A stretch of DNA of 53,887 nt, taken from NCBI GenBank assembly GCA_028279425.1, contig JANQNV010000290.1, positions 1 through 53,887 on the forward strand, read 5' to 3'. Position 1 is the first letter of the stretch. Each line of letters opens with the position of its first letter. The notes under the pieces were generated by a model. That model searched no databases and was not told where the DNA came from. It worked only from the letters and a program-made list of their open reading frames with translations. This document shows positions 33,044 to 42,175 of the stretch, piece after piece. The DNA is from Longimicrobiales bacterium. Lineage in GTDB: Bacteria > Gemmatimonadota > Gemmatimonadetes > Longimicrobiales > Gaopeijiaceae. The position numbers were made by a program, and so were the translations under genes.

Positions 33044-34786
33044 TCAGCAGGACACGCAGTTGTGGTTGTTCTTCGAGCCCAGGCTCTCCAGGAGCGCCAC
33101 GGTCTCGGGGAAGGGCTGGGTGCGCTGAACGGGCCCGTTGGCCATGTCGGCGGTGGTCTGTCCGAAGCGGCTCACCGCGGTTACCTCCGCTCCCTTCGAG
33201 ACGAGGTACAAGATCAAGTCGTTGTCGCCTCGGGCCGCCGCGTGGTGGACGGCCGTATAGCCGTTGTGATCCCGCTGGTTCACATCGGCGCCCAACTCCT
33301 CCACCAGGTACGTCACGGCCGGAATCCAACCTTCGGGAGTGTGCTCGTGGGCGTTGGCGGCGAACCCGAGTCCGTAGCCCACCCCCGACGCGGCGTGGAT
33401 CGGGAAGACGGCGGGTCCTCCCAGGGGGATGTCGGGGAGGCCGGAGGGATCGACGCCGTCGGCACCGCCCTGGGCCATCCGGCGCCGGCGCTCGGGCACC
33501 TTCTCGGTGGGGATCTCGGGATCGGCGCCGTTGTCCATGAGGAGGCGCATGACCGGGATGTCGAGGGCGTACGCGGCTCGCCAGAAGGGGGTGGCGCCCT
33601 TCACGTCGATCTGAAGGAGATCGAAGTTGTAGCCCATGTACCAGAGGTGCTTCGACAGCCGCTGGTTCGGGTCGGCGCCCGCCTCGAGCAGGCGACGCGC
33701 GGTATCGACGTACGACGACGCCTGCTGCTTGTAGGCCTGTTGCTGCGGATACCGCGACTTGGGCGCCCAGTGGGAGTTGATCACGGCGAAGAGGGGGCCC
33801 GTGCCCGCCTCGTCGACCAGATTCGGGTCGGCTCCGCGATCCAGTAGAAGGAGACCCAGGTCGAAGTGGCCGTTGATCATGGCGCTGAGGAGGGGGCTCG
33901 TGCGGGTGCCCTCGCTCACCTGATCGATGTCGGCTCCGGCCTCCAGCAGGGTCAGGGCGGCCTCGGTGAAGCCCTCGCGAACGGCGTGGATCAAAGCGGT
34001 GTTGCCGCCCTGGTGCCCGACGAGATCGGCGTACGAGAGGGGCTCCGGTTCCTCGATCTGGCGGGAGGCCTCCTCTTCTTCCGAGATGATCTCTGCGGCG
34101 GTGCGGGGGAGGCCGTCCGGATAGGGGTCGGGCTCCCCGGCCCGGCGGGCATTTCTGCGCTCCCGATCCATGCGGTCGAGGATGGCCCGCTCACCGATGT
34201 CCACCACGGTGGAGGTCAGCGCGGGATCGGCTCCGGCGGCCAGGAGCGTCTGGATCGCGTCGATGCGGCCGTAGGAGGCCGCGAACATGAGGGGCGTCTG
34301 CCCCCACGTGGTCTCGCGGACGTCCACCGGGACGCCGTTCTCGAGGAGGAGTGAGAGGGTGTTCGCGTTCCCCGCGGTGGCCGCGAAGTGGATCGCCTGG
34401 ACGTCGCCCGTGCTGGTTCTGGCCGAGGCGTCGGCCCCCGCCTCCACGAGGGCCGCCACGATGGCGTCACCCCCCGAGCGGGCCGCGAGATGCAGCGGCG
34501 TGTAGCTTCCCAGGCGCGTCCGGGCCTCGAGCTCCGGGCTCGCCTCCAGGAGAGTCCGAGTGAGTTCGATATCGGCCCGGTAGGCTGCCCAGTGGAGCGC
34601 CGTCATGCCGTCACCCTGGGCGGCGTTCACATCGGCACCCTCCCTGAGCAGGTCGACCACGGCGGCCCGGTCGCCGCGCTGGGCCGCGTCGGCGACCGGG
34701 GCGTCGGGGGCGGTCGCGGCTACGGTCAGGAGGGCGAGCACGCCGACCAGGGCGGCCCGGACGTGGTGCGCTGGTTTCGACTTCAT
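33044..34786 (-). CDS. Exported ankyrin-repeat protein with a C-terminal CVSC motif
   Basis: ATG 34786 has GGAG 5 nt upstream; 580 residues. A signal peptide (VRAALVGVLALLTVAATA) precedes roughly nine ankyrin repeats covering about 35-570, with typical GMTALHWAAYRADIELTRTL, YTPLHLAARSGG, QTPLMFAASYGR, NTALIHAVREGF and YTAVHHAAARGD units. A charged insertion (about 215-285) breaks the array. The chain ends SKNNHNCVSC, a Cys-x2-Cys tail that could bind metal or form a disulfide; it lacks the His of a haem site. It is the last gene of a minus-strand operon after DUF1592 and DUF1552 genes. I recall this trio recurring in several phyla. Ankyrin arrays mediate protein binding, so it may be a scaffold for the other two products (inference). 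Confidence 0.85.
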   Translation of the reverse strand: MKSKPAHHVRAALVGVLALLTVAATAPDAPVADAAQRGDRAAVVDLLREGADVNAAQGDGMTALHWAAYRADIELTRTLLEASPELEARTRLGSYTPLHLAARSGGDAIVAALVEAGADASARTSTGDVQAIHFAATAGNANTLSLLLENGVPVDVRETTWGQTPLMFAASYGRIDAIQTLLAAGADPALTSTVVDIGERAILDRMDRERRNARRAGEPDPYPDGLPRTAAEIISEEEEASRQIEEPEPLSYADLVGHQGGNTALIHAVREGFTEAALTLLEAGADIDQVSEGTRTSPLLSAMINGHFDLGLLLLDRGADPNLVDEAGTGPLFAVINSHWAPKSRYPQQQAYKQQASSYVDTARRLLEAGADPNQRLSKHLWYMGYNFDLLQIDVKGATPFWRAAYALDIPVMRLLMDNGADPEIPTEKVPERRRRMAQGGADGVDPSGLPDIPLGGPAVFPIHAASGVGYGLGFAANAHEHTPEGWIPAVTYLVEELGADVNQRDHNGYTAVHHAAARGDNDLILYLVSKGAEVTAVSRFGQTTADMANGPVQRTQPFPETVALLESLGSKNNHNCVSC

Positions 34787-34829
34787 GAAGGCTCCCCTGG
34801 AAGGGTGTTGAAGAAGTGGGGTCAACACC

Positions 34830-36203
34830 CTAGATGCTGAAGACACCGGTGCTGTCTCCGAAGCTCTCCCTGTCGTCGACACCGAGCTTGTGCAGGAGGT
34901 CCAGCATGACGTTGGCCATGGGCGTGCCTGCCTCGGCCCGGATGTGATTCTCTCCCGCCAGCGTGCCGTTCCCACCTCCGAGAACGAGGAGGGGGCAGCG
35001 CTTGTGGTTGTGAACGTTCGGGTTCCCCATGGGCGACCCGTAGATGATCATGGTCCGGTCCAGGAGGCTGGCGTCGCCTTCCTGGAGGCTGGCCAGCTTC
35101 TCCATGAAGTAGGGCAGCATGCCCACGTGGTACCGGTTGATCTCTGCGAAATCGTGGATGTTGTCGGGGTTCTCGCCGTGATGGGAGGCCGGATGGAAGG
35201 GCTTGTCGACCCCGCTCTCCGGGAAGACACGGGCCGACGAGTCCCGGCCCATCTTGAACGAGAAGACCCGGGTGGTGTCCGAGGCGAAGGCCAACGCCTG
35301 CAGGTCGAACATCAACTCCACATGCTCACGGAAGGAGTCGGGGACCCCCGCGGGCGCCTCGGGGATCTCGCGGGGCTCGCCGCTCCGGTTGTGGGCCTCC
35401 ACGGCCTGGATCCGCCGCTCGATCTCGCGGATGTTCTCGAGGTGGCGCTCCATCCTCCGCCGGTCCGTGGGCCCGAGCACACGGTTGAGGTCGGCGACCC
35501 GGCTGGCGATGAAGTCGAGCACGCTCCGGTTGGACCGGCGGCGGGCCTCCCGCTCGGCGACCGTCCCGCCCGCACCGAAGAGCTGATCGAAGGCGACCCG
35601 GGGATCCCGCACCATGGGGAGTGGTTCGGTAGGGGAGGCCCAGGAGATCGTGTCGGTGTAGACGCAGGCGTACCCGTAGGCGCAGCCCCCGGCCTGATCC
35701 ACATTTTCGATGCACAGCTGCATCGAAGGGATCGGGGTGTCCATCCCGAAACGCTTGGCGTAGATCTGGTCGAGCGATTCGCCGACCCGGATGTCCGAGC
35801 CCTCGGTCTGGTGGGGGTGGGACTGCGTCAGGAAGACCGCGCTGGAGCGGAAGTGGTCGCCGCCCACCTCGTCGGGCTCGAAGGCCTCGGCCATCCGCAC
35901 GTCGGTGTCGCTCACGATCGTGAGGTACTTCCGCCACGGCTCGAGGGAGCTCAGCGACCCGGCGGACAGATCGAAGTGCTTGCCGACCTGGGCCGGTGTC
36001 CACAGGTGTTGCGACGCCCCGTACTCGCTGGCTCCCGCCGCACCGTGCACCATTTCGATGGCGACGAGGCGGGTGGGCTCGGGCGTGCTCGCGAGCAGCC
36101 GGCCGGCCGGCGTCATCGCGTCGAGGAAGGGGAGCGAGATGGAGGCCCCCACCCCTCGAAGGAAGGTGCGGCGCGGAATGGATTTACCCGTGATGAAGTC
36201 CAT
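34830..36203 (-). CDS. DUF1552 domain-containing exported protein
   Basis: ATG 36203; 457 residues, normal for the family. A twin-arginine-like leader (SIPRRTFLRGVGASISLPFL) suggests export after folding. Family hallmarks include VAIEMVHGAAGASEYGASQH, SLSSLEPWRKYLTIVSDTDV, MQLCIENVDQAGGCAYGYAC, SFKMGRDSSARVFPESGVDK, FHPASHHGENPDNIHDFAEI and LDRTMIIYGSPMGNPNVHNH. DUF1552 is related to DUF1501, a sulfatase/alkaline-phosphatase-like group, but no activity is established. It sits 47 bp after the DUF1592 gene and 43 bp before the ankyrin gene, as part of one operon. DUF1552 and DUF1592 genes are very frequent neighbours in Planctomycetota, Acidobacteriota and Gemmatimonadota, which implies a shared function. 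Confidence 0.92.
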   Translation of the reverse strand: MDFITGKSIPRRTFLRGVGASISLPFLDAMTPAGRLLASTPEPTRLVAIEMVHGAAGASEYGASQHLWTPAQVGKHFDLSAGSLSSLEPWRKYLTIVSDTDVRMAEAFEPDEVGGDHFRSSAVFLTQSHPHQTEGSDIRVGESLDQIYAKRFGMDTPIPSMQLCIENVDQAGGCAYGYACVYTDTISWASPTEPLPMVRDPRVAFDQLFGAGGTVAEREARRRSNRSVLDFIASRVADLNRVLGPTDRRRMERHLENIREIERRIQAVEAHNRSGEPREIPEAPAGVPDSFREHVELMFDLQALAFASDTTRVFSFKMGRDSSARVFPESGVDKPFHPASHHGENPDNIHDFAEINRYHVGMLPYFMEKLASLQEGDASLLDRTMIIYGSPMGNPNVHNHKRCPLLVLGGGNGTLAGENHIRAEAGTPMANVMLDLLHKLGVDDRESFGDSTGVFSI

Positions 36204-36250
36204 GTATCTGCTCCTCGATTCGGTCGTCGCGTGCGTGTGGGCCGCAGGGG

Positions 36251-38734
36251 TCAGAGATTGTCGACGGGGTCGGTCGAACTCTCGGGAAGACGCTGGATCT
36301 GGAAGGCCGGACTCATGACCACGCCCCGGATGAACGACGAGAGACGGTAGTCGTTGGCCTCGGCCTCTGCGGCGATCGCCCGGATCCGCGCCATGTCGAA
36401 GTATTCGGTGCGCCGGCCCAGGGCGTATGCCATCAGGTTTTCCGTGAAGGCTCGCACGAAGGACTCCCGGTACCCCAGAAGCCCCTCCCGGAGGTCGTCG
36501 GGTCCGGTGAGTGCGCGCCCGTCGTACAACTCGCCATCGACCAACACCTCGGTTCCCTGATCCTTGATCCGCCAGCGCCCGGTGACGTCGAAGTTCTCCA
36601 GGGCGAGGCCGATCGGGTCCATCATGACGTGGCAGGCGTTGCAGGTCGGGTTGGCACGATGGCGCTCCATCTGCTCCTTCACAGTCAGCACTCGACCATC
36701 TTCGACCTCTCCCGACTCTTCGAGCTCGGGTACGTTCGGCGGCGGCGCAGGGGGCGGGCTACCGAGGAACACCTCCATCACCCACTTCCCGCGCAGGACC
36801 GGAGAGGTCCGGTTGGCGTGCGAGGTGAGGGTGAGCACGCTGCCGTGACCCAGAAGGCCCCGGCGGCGGGCGTCCGGATACTCGACCTGCCGGAAGTGGT
36901 TGCCCGCGACGCCGTCGAATCCGTAGTGCCGGGCCAGACGCTCGTTCACGAAGGTGTAGTCGGCCGTGATGAGCTCCATCACGCTCCGATCTTCCGCGAC
37001 CAGGTGGTTGAAGAAGCGGATCGTCTCCTCCTTCATGGCCTCGGTCAGCTGCAGATCGTAGTCCGGATAGAGCAGGACATCGGGGTGGACCTTGTCGAGG
37101 TCCTGTAGACGGAGCCACTGCCCCGCGAACCGCGACCCGAGGGCGCCGGCTCGGGAGTCGGACATCATCCGCTCGAGTTCGGCCTCGAGAACCTCGGGTC
37201 GGGAGAGCCGGCCCGCCTCGGCGAGCTCCAGCAGCTGGGCGTCGGGAGGGGTGGCCCAGAGGAAGTACGAGAGGCGGGACGCCAGATCGAGGTCCGAGAT
37301 GCGGTAGGCATTCTCGATCCCCGGCACCGGCTCTCCGGGCTCCTCGAAGCGGAAGACGAAGTCGGGGCTGGCCAGAATCCCCTGGAGCCCCAGGCGAACG
37401 CCCTCTTCGAAGCCGCCCACGGCTTCGCCGTCCCGGTAGAGGACCATCAGATCCTCCACGTCGTCGTCGGACAGAGGCCGGCGGTAGGCCCGGGTCCCGA
37501 TGCGCCGGAGGATGGATTCGGCGCACGGCGCGGCGTCGGCGTCGGAGGTGGGACGGCAGGTGAAGATGGCCGCCCGACTCCTGGACTCGGAGACCCCGGT
37601 GGCGTTGTACGGACCGCCGATCACGAAATCCCGGAGGTGGGGGAGGCTGGTCACTCCGTACGAGTAGCCGATCTTGCGGTCGGCCAGGCTCCAGTCGTGG
37701 GGAGAGAGCAGGTCTTCCTGCGGGCCTTCGGAGGTCTTGATGAAGGCGGCCGAGACCCGGCGGGGGCCGGATCGCACGAAGACGGGCTCGGTTCGGATCT
37801 CGACCCCGTTGGGATCCTGCACGTGCATCCAGCGATCGATCTCCAGCACCGCCACGGGCTCGCCATCGACCGACACCTCGATCTGCTCCTCGAAGGGGGC
37901 GGTCTGGCCGAAGAAGTTGCCCGTGGACTCGTGCTGGAACGACATCCGGAAGACGTACTCGCCGTCGGCCGGGAAGATGTGCTCCACACTCACCCCGCCG
38001 CGGGTCCCGAAGGGAGCCCCCTCGGCGCGATCCCGCTGGGAGGCGTACCGCGAGACGGGGTAGGTGGCCTCGCTGGGCGCCGCTTCGGCGTTGCCCACCG
38101 CCAGCCGGGTGATCTCGCTCGCGGCCGTCAGGTAGGCGTCCAGCAAGGTCGGCGAGAGCATCTGGACGTCGGCGATGTTGTCGAAGTTCGCGCTCTTCGT
38201 GTCGAGGGGAAGGTAGTCACCGGCGTCGATGGCGAGGTCGAGCAGGGCCTCGATGGACCGGCTGTACTCCTCCCGATTCAGACGCTGGAAGGTGCGGAAG
38301 CCGGGCTCGGGATTCCGCGCCGCCGCTTCGTCGAGCTGGGCCTCCATGCGCACGATGAACGACTGAAGCGTCTCGGCCTCGGGACGAGGCCGGCCGGAGG
38401 GGGGCATCATTCCAGCCCGTAGCTTCCGGACCACCTTCTCCGCCACCTCGGGGTCGCTCTCGGGGCGGTCTGCGTCGAACCGCTCGAACGAGATGTTGCC
38501 GCGCATGGCCCGGTCGCTGTGGCACCGCATGCAGTAGCGATCCAGCAGCTCGTTGGCCGTTTCGGGCGTCTCGCCTTCGGTGAGCCCCACGAGGTCGTCG
38601 GGGGCGTGGCTGTAGCTGGAGGCGGTGGCGAGGGTGGCCCAGAGGTCGGGTTGGGTGTCCCGACTGGTCGTGCTGTGGGCCAGGACCAGGGCCATACCGG
38701 CCGCAGCGGTGAGGGGGATGGCGTACTTGACCAT
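36251..38734 (-). CDS. DUF1592/DUF1588/DUF1587/DUF1595/DUF1585 multidomain dihaem protein
   Basis: ATG 38734; 827 residues. A leader (VKYAIPLTAAAGMALVLA) is followed by a first c-type haem site C68-x2-C71-H72 (RYCMRCHS) and MMPPSGRPRP. The DUF1587 segment (about 140-200) has FQRLNREEYSRSIEALLDL. A carbohydrate-binding-like beta region (about 235-360) precedes DUF1595 (IGTRAYRRPLSDDDVEDLM), DUF1592 (LRLQDLDKVHPDVLLYPDYD, VNERLARHYG), DUF1588 (GLLGHGSVLTLTSHANRTSP) and DUF1585 at the C-terminus, with a second CxxCH at C698-x2-C701-H702 (CNACHVMMDPIGLALENFD). These proteins are thought to be exported cytochrome-like enzymes; no activity is established. First gene of the DUF1592-DUF1552-ankyrin operon. 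Confidence 0.92.
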   Translation of the reverse strand: MVKYAIPLTAAAGMALVLAHSTTSRDTQPDLWATLATASSYSHAPDDLVGLTEGETPETANELLDRYCMRCHSDRAMRGNISFERFDADRPESDPEVAEKVVRKLRAGMMPPSGRPRPEAETLQSFIVRMEAQLDEAAARNPEPGFRTFQRLNREEYSRSIEALLDLAIDAGDYLPLDTKSANFDNIADVQMLSPTLLDAYLTAASEITRLAVGNAEAAPSEATYPVSRYASQRDRAEGAPFGTRGGVSVEHIFPADGEYVFRMSFQHESTGNFFGQTAPFEEQIEVSVDGEPVAVLEIDRWMHVQDPNGVEIRTEPVFVRSGPRRVSAAFIKTSEGPQEDLLSPHDWSLADRKIGYSYGVTSLPHLRDFVIGGPYNATGVSESRSRAAIFTCRPTSDADAAPCAESILRRIGTRAYRRPLSDDDVEDLMVLYRDGEAVGGFEEGVRLGLQGILASPDFVFRFEEPGEPVPGIENAYRISDLDLASRLSYFLWATPPDAQLLELAEAGRLSRPEVLEAELERMMSDSRAGALGSRFAGQWLRLQDLDKVHPDVLLYPDYDLQLTEAMKEETIRFFNHLVAEDRSVMELITADYTFVNERLARHYGFDGVAGNHFRQVEYPDARRRGLLGHGSVLTLTSHANRTSPVLRGKWVMEVFLGSPPPAPPPNVPELEESGEVEDGRVLTVKEQMERHRANPTCNACHVMMDPIGLALENFDVTGRWRIKDQGTEVLVDGELYDGRALTGPDDLREGLLGYRESFVRAFTENLMAYALGRRTEYFDMARIRAIAAEAEANDYRLSSFIRGVVMSPAFQIQRLPESSTDPVDNL

Positions 38735-38952
38735 GGGGATTTCGACGAGGAAGACGAGTTGCCGACCGTATGGATGTATCGAGCCCCAGCCGAACCGCGC
38801 CAGTGGCCCAAAGTCGATACTACGTATAACTAGACCCTGCGCGCGCCCCATACGTTGAGCGCCCGCGTCGGGGGCCCTTGCGGCGAGAGCACCCTCCACG
38901 GAATTCTCGGGAGCTTTTCTGCCTACTTCATCCTTCCCTCCGGGTTCCCGCC
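38735..38952. promoter_or_regulatory. Divergent promoter region with an AT-rich palindromic box
   Basis: The 218-bp gap between the DUF1592 operon and the TRAP gene contains one AT-rich island at about 38814-38832 (GATACTACGTATAACTAG) with TACGTA at its centre. TATAAC on the plus strand and TAGTAT/TTATAC on the minus strand could serve as -10 elements. No clear -35 is seen. Confidence 0.3.
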
Positions 38953-40887
38953 GTGCCCCTTCTGGTCCGCCTCCTGGCCCTGGCCGCCGCGTTGTTCCAC
39001 CTCTACGCGGCCGGTGTCTCCCCCTTCACGGCCCTGGTGCAGCGCCCCGTCCATCTGGCCTTCATGGCGGTCCTGGGCTTCCTGGGGGTGGGGATCCGGA
39101 ACAGCCGGGGGACCCCGCTCCGGGCCGCCGAGGCCCGTGCTGGTGACGAGGGGAATGGCGAGAACGGGTCGGACCATGGGGATGGGGAGGAGGGGGGCGC
39201 CCCGGGCCTCTGGCTGAAGATCTCACCCTGGGTGTGCTGGCTCCTGGCCTTTGGTGCCGTGGCGTCGTGCTTCTACCTGGCCTCCCAGCACGATGCTCTC
39301 GTCCGGCGCTCCGGGTCACCCACCACCCTCGACCTCGTGGCCGCCGCCGTCGCCATCGTGGTCGTTCTGGATCTGACGCGGCGCGCCACCGGATGGGGGT
39401 TGGTGGTGGTGGCCCTCCTCGCCCTGGCCTATGCCGGGGCGGGGCCGTGGCTACCCGGGATCCTCGCCCACCGCGGCTACGGTCCGGTCCGGGTGCTGGA
39501 GCACCTCTATCTCTCCACGGAGGGCATCTGGGGGATCCCCCTCGGCGTTTCAGCCGACTTCGTCTACCTGTTCATCCTCTTCGGCGCTCTCCTGGAGATG
39601 GCCGGAGGTGGCGCCCTTCTCATCAGCCTGGCCGACCGCGTGGCCGGGCGGAGCCAAGGCGGGCCGGCCAAGACGGCTGCGGTGGGGTCGGCCCTCATGG
39701 GCTCCCTCTCCGGGAGCGCCGTGGCCAACGTGGTGACGACCGGTGCCTTCACCATCCCCCTCATGCGCCGAGCCGGCTTCAAGCCGGGCTTCGCCGGGGC
39801 CATCGAGGCGGCGGCCTCCACCGGGGGGCAGTTGATGCCTCCCGTCATGGGAGCCGGCGCGTTCATCCTGGCCACCTGGACCGGGATCCCGTACGCGCGC
39901 GTTGCGCTGGCCGCCCTCATCCCCTCGATCCTCTACTACGTGGCCCTCCTGGCGGCCATCCACTTCAGGGCCGGGAAGATGGGGTTGGAACCCAACCGGG
40001 ACTCCGGTCGCGAGCGGGTGCTGAACCGGCTCCACCTGCTGCTGCCCCTCCTCGTGATCGTGGTGTTGCTGGCCCAGGGGCGCTCCCCGATGCGGGCCGC
40101 CTTCTGGGGGGTCATCGGGACGCTGGCGATGAGCCTGCTTCGGCCCGAGACCCGCATGGGGGTCTCTCGTCTGGCCGACGGGCTGCTCAAGGCGGCGTCG
40201 GGAGCCGTTCAGGTGGCCGCGGCGTGTGCCGCCGCCGGCATCGTGGTGGGTGTGGCCTCCCTGACCGGAATCGGGCTCCGGATGTCGGAACTCATCATGC
40301 TTCTGTCCGGGGGGCAACTCCTCCCTGCGCTGGGCCTCACCGCTCTGGGCTCCATCGTGTTGGGTATGGGCCTTCCGACCACGGCGGCCTACGTGGTCCT
40401 GGCCGCCCTCGGGGCGCCGGCCCTCACCGAACTGGGCGTGCCCCTCCTCGGTGCGCACTTCTTCATCTTCTACTTCGGCTGCCTGTCGAACGTCACGCCC
40501 CCGGTGGCCCTGGCCTCTTACGCGGCCGCCGGACTCGCCGGGGCCCCCGCTTTTCGAACGTCGCTGTACGGCGCCCTCCTGGCGTTGCCCGGCTTCGTGG
40601 TCCCCTTCCTCTTCGTGTACCACCCCGCTCTCCTCATGGAGGGGGCCGCGATCGAGATCGCACAGGCGGGGGCGACGGCGAGCCTGGGTGTGATCGCGCT
40701 GGCGGCGGGGACCATGGGCTTCGCGCTGCGCGTTCTCGCGGTCTGGGAACGGGCCGTGCTGGCGCTGGTGGCGCTGGCGCTGATCACCCCCAGCGTCTGG
40801 ACCGACGGGGTCGGACTGGCTCTCCTGGTTGCCATGGCCCTGTGGCTCCGGGCGAGTCGCGACCGGCCGCAACCCGCGCGCGCCTGA
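38953..40887 (+). CDS. TRAP transporter 4TM/12TM fused permease (TAXI type)
   Basis: I prefer GTG 38953 (644 residues, starting directly at the first helix VPLLVRLLALAAALFHLYAA). A TTG at 38878 would add 25 residues. The N-terminal four helices are the small Q-type subunit; a Gly/Glu/Asp-rich loop (about 50-75) follows. The twelve-helix M part begins near GIWGIPLGVSADFVYLFILF and contains GSLSGSAVANVVTTGAFTIP, EAAASTGGQLMPPVMGAGAF and GMGLPTTAAYVVLAAL, the standard fused TRAP signatures. It should drive sodium-coupled uptake of a small organic acid or amino acid delivered by the TAXI receptor encoded 172 bp downstream. Length is normal. Substrate unknown. Confidence 0.92.
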   Translation: MPLLVRLLALAAALFHLYAAGVSPFTALVQRPVHLAFMAVLGFLGVGIRNSRGTPLRAAEARAGDEGNGENGSDHGDGEEGGAPGLWLKISPWVCWLLAFGAVASCFYLASQHDALVRRSGSPTTLDLVAAAVAIVVVLDLTRRATGWGLVVVALLALAYAGAGPWLPGILAHRGYGPVRVLEHLYLSTEGIWGIPLGVSADFVYLFILFGALLEMAGGGALLISLADRVAGRSQGGPAKTAAVGSALMGSLSGSAVANVVTTGAFTIPLMRRAGFKPGFAGAIEAAASTGGQLMPPVMGAGAFILATWTGIPYARVALAALIPSILYYVALLAAIHFRAGKMGLEPNRDSGRERVLNRLHLLLPLLVIVVLLAQGRSPMRAAFWGVIGTLAMSLLRPETRMGVSRLADGLLKAASGAVQVAAACAAAGIVVGVASLTGIGLRMSELIMLLSGGQLLPALGLTALGSIVLGMGLPTTAAYVVLAALGAPALTELGVPLLGAHFFIFYFGCLSNVTPPVALASYAAAGLAGAPAFRTSLYGALLALPGFVVPFLFVYHPALLMEGAAIEIAQAGATASLGVIALAAGTMGFALRVLAVWERAVLALVALALITPSVWTDGVGLALLVAMALWLRASRDRPQPARA

Positions 40888-41059
40888 ACCCGAAGCGGGA
40901 GGCGCGCGACTCGAAGCGGGAGCCGCGCGCTGTGGCGGGCGGAAGCTGGGCGGGGTGGCCGGGCGGACCGTTGCGGCCCCCCTGGATCCCGGCCACATTG
41001 CGCCCCCGTTCACCCCTCTGTCTTCCGGGACCCAGCCGTCCCGCACTCCAGGAGCCGTC

Positions 41060-42034
41060 GTGGTGCCTACCTCCCTGGGCCGTTTCGCCCCCCGAAGCCT
41101 CGCCCTCCTGACCCTGGCGGGCCTCACCCTCGGGAGCTGGGGCTGCGGCGAAGGCGGAGGCGCGAACCGGTTCATGAGCATCGGGACCGCCGGCACGGGT
41201 GGCATCTACTATCCGCTGGGCGGCGCCCTGGCCAACCGCCTCTCCCTTCGCGACTCCCTCCGCCAGTACACGGCAGAGGTCACGGGTGGATCGGTCGAAA
41301 ACGCCAACCGGCTGCGGGAGGGCCAGATCGACCTGGGGATGGTGCTCGCCGTGACGCTGGTCGACGCCTACAACGGTACCGGCGACTACGAGACCCCCGC
41401 CCCCCAGCTGCGCGTCATCGCCCCGCTGTACCCCAACGTGCACCACATCCTGGTGCCCGAGGGCTCCGACGTGACCTCGGTGGCCGAGCTTCGGGGAACG
41501 CGCGTGTCGGTCGGTGCGCCCGGGAGTGGCACCGAGCAGCTTTCCCGCCAACTGCTCGAGGCGAACGGCATCACCTACGACGACATCGAGGTGCGCTACC
41601 TCTCCTTCACCGAGTCGTCGTCGGCGCTGACCGACCGGTCGATCGAGGGCGCCATCTTCTCGGTGGGGTATCCCGCGGCGGCGGTCCTCGAGGCGACCAC
41701 CACCGGGGGAGCCCAACTGCTGCCGATCGCCCCCGATCTGCGCGAGGCCCTCCTGGAGCAGTACTCCTTCTACGACGCCTTCACGATCCCGGGCGGCACC
41801 TACCCGGGGGTGGACGAGGCGGTGGAGACGGTGGGCCTCCTGACGTGGATCGTGGCCGACGCCTCTCTTCCCGACGAGGTGGCGACGGCCATTCTCGACA
41901 TCATGGCCGACGAGGCGGCGGCGCTGCAGCAGGTCCATCCCATCGCTGCCCAGATCGACCTCTCCACCCTCCGCCGGGCGCCGGTTCCCCTTCATTCAGC
42001 CGTCGAGCCCTGGCTCGCCGCCCGCGGAATGTAG
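41060..42034 (+). CDS. TAXI-family TRAP transporter solute receptor (lipoprotein)
   Basis: GTGGTG start at 41060/41063 with GGAG 5-8 nt upstream; 324 residues. The lipobox GSWGC precedes GEGGG, so the receptor is probably anchored in the membrane. TAXI hallmarks are FMSIGTAGTGGIYYPLGGAL at the mature N-terminus, TGGSVENANRLREGQIDLGM, LYPNVHHILVPEGSDV and RVSVGAPGSGTEQLSRQLLE. The family binds substrates such as glutamate or glutamine-like amino acids and organic acids, but the ligand cannot be read here. It is the partner of the fused permease just upstream and is followed by a terminator-like hairpin. Confidence 0.92.
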   Translation: MVPTSLGRFAPRSLALLTLAGLTLGSWGCGEGGGANRFMSIGTAGTGGIYYPLGGALANRLSLRDSLRQYTAEVTGGSVENANRLREGQIDLGMVLAVTLVDAYNGTGDYETPAPQLRVIAPLYPNVHHILVPEGSDVTSVAELRGTRVSVGAPGSGTEQLSRQLLEANGITYDDIEVRYLSFTESSSALTDRSIEGAIFSVGYPAAAVLEATTTGGAQLLPIAPDLREALLEQYSFYDAFTIPGGTYPGVDEAVETVGLLTWIVADASLPDEVATAILDIMADEAAALQQVHPIAAQIDLSTLRRAPVPLHSAVEPWLAARGM

Positions 42035-42041
42035 GCGCTTC

Positions 42042-42067
42042 TCGACCCCGCTCGTGGATGGGGTCGA
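42042..42067 (+). terminator. Terminator-like hairpin after the TAXI gene
   Basis: TCGACCCC and GGGGTCGA form a perfect 8-bp GC-rich stem with a 10-nt loop, starting 8 bp past the TAXI stop codon. The sequence after it (CTTGACAGG) has no T-run. Confidence 0.5.
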
Positions 42068-42068
42068 C

Positions 42069-42097
42069 TTGACAGGTCGGTTTTGACCGTCTCACTC
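42069..42097 (+). promoter_or_regulatory. TTGACA -35-like element upstream of susC
   Basis: TTGACA at 42069 is followed by GGTCGGTTTTGACC, an imperfect inverted repeat. At 17 bp spacing the sequence is TCACTC, a poor -10. The same CTTGACAGGT...TTTTGA string occurs at 17468. It could be a promoter or a regulator site for the susC-susD operon; evidence is weak. Confidence 0.3.
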
Positions 42098-42175
42098 TGC
42101 CCGGGTCGTGTTCCCTCGCAGGACTGTAAGGAGGGCGGCACGCCACGGTTTCACCTCTCGAGAAGGAGCGTTGCG

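Noticed and set aside
33044..33080. A haem c site at the C-terminus of the ankyrin protein
   Set aside because: The tail is C-V-S-C followed by the stop codon, so the His of CxxCH is missing.
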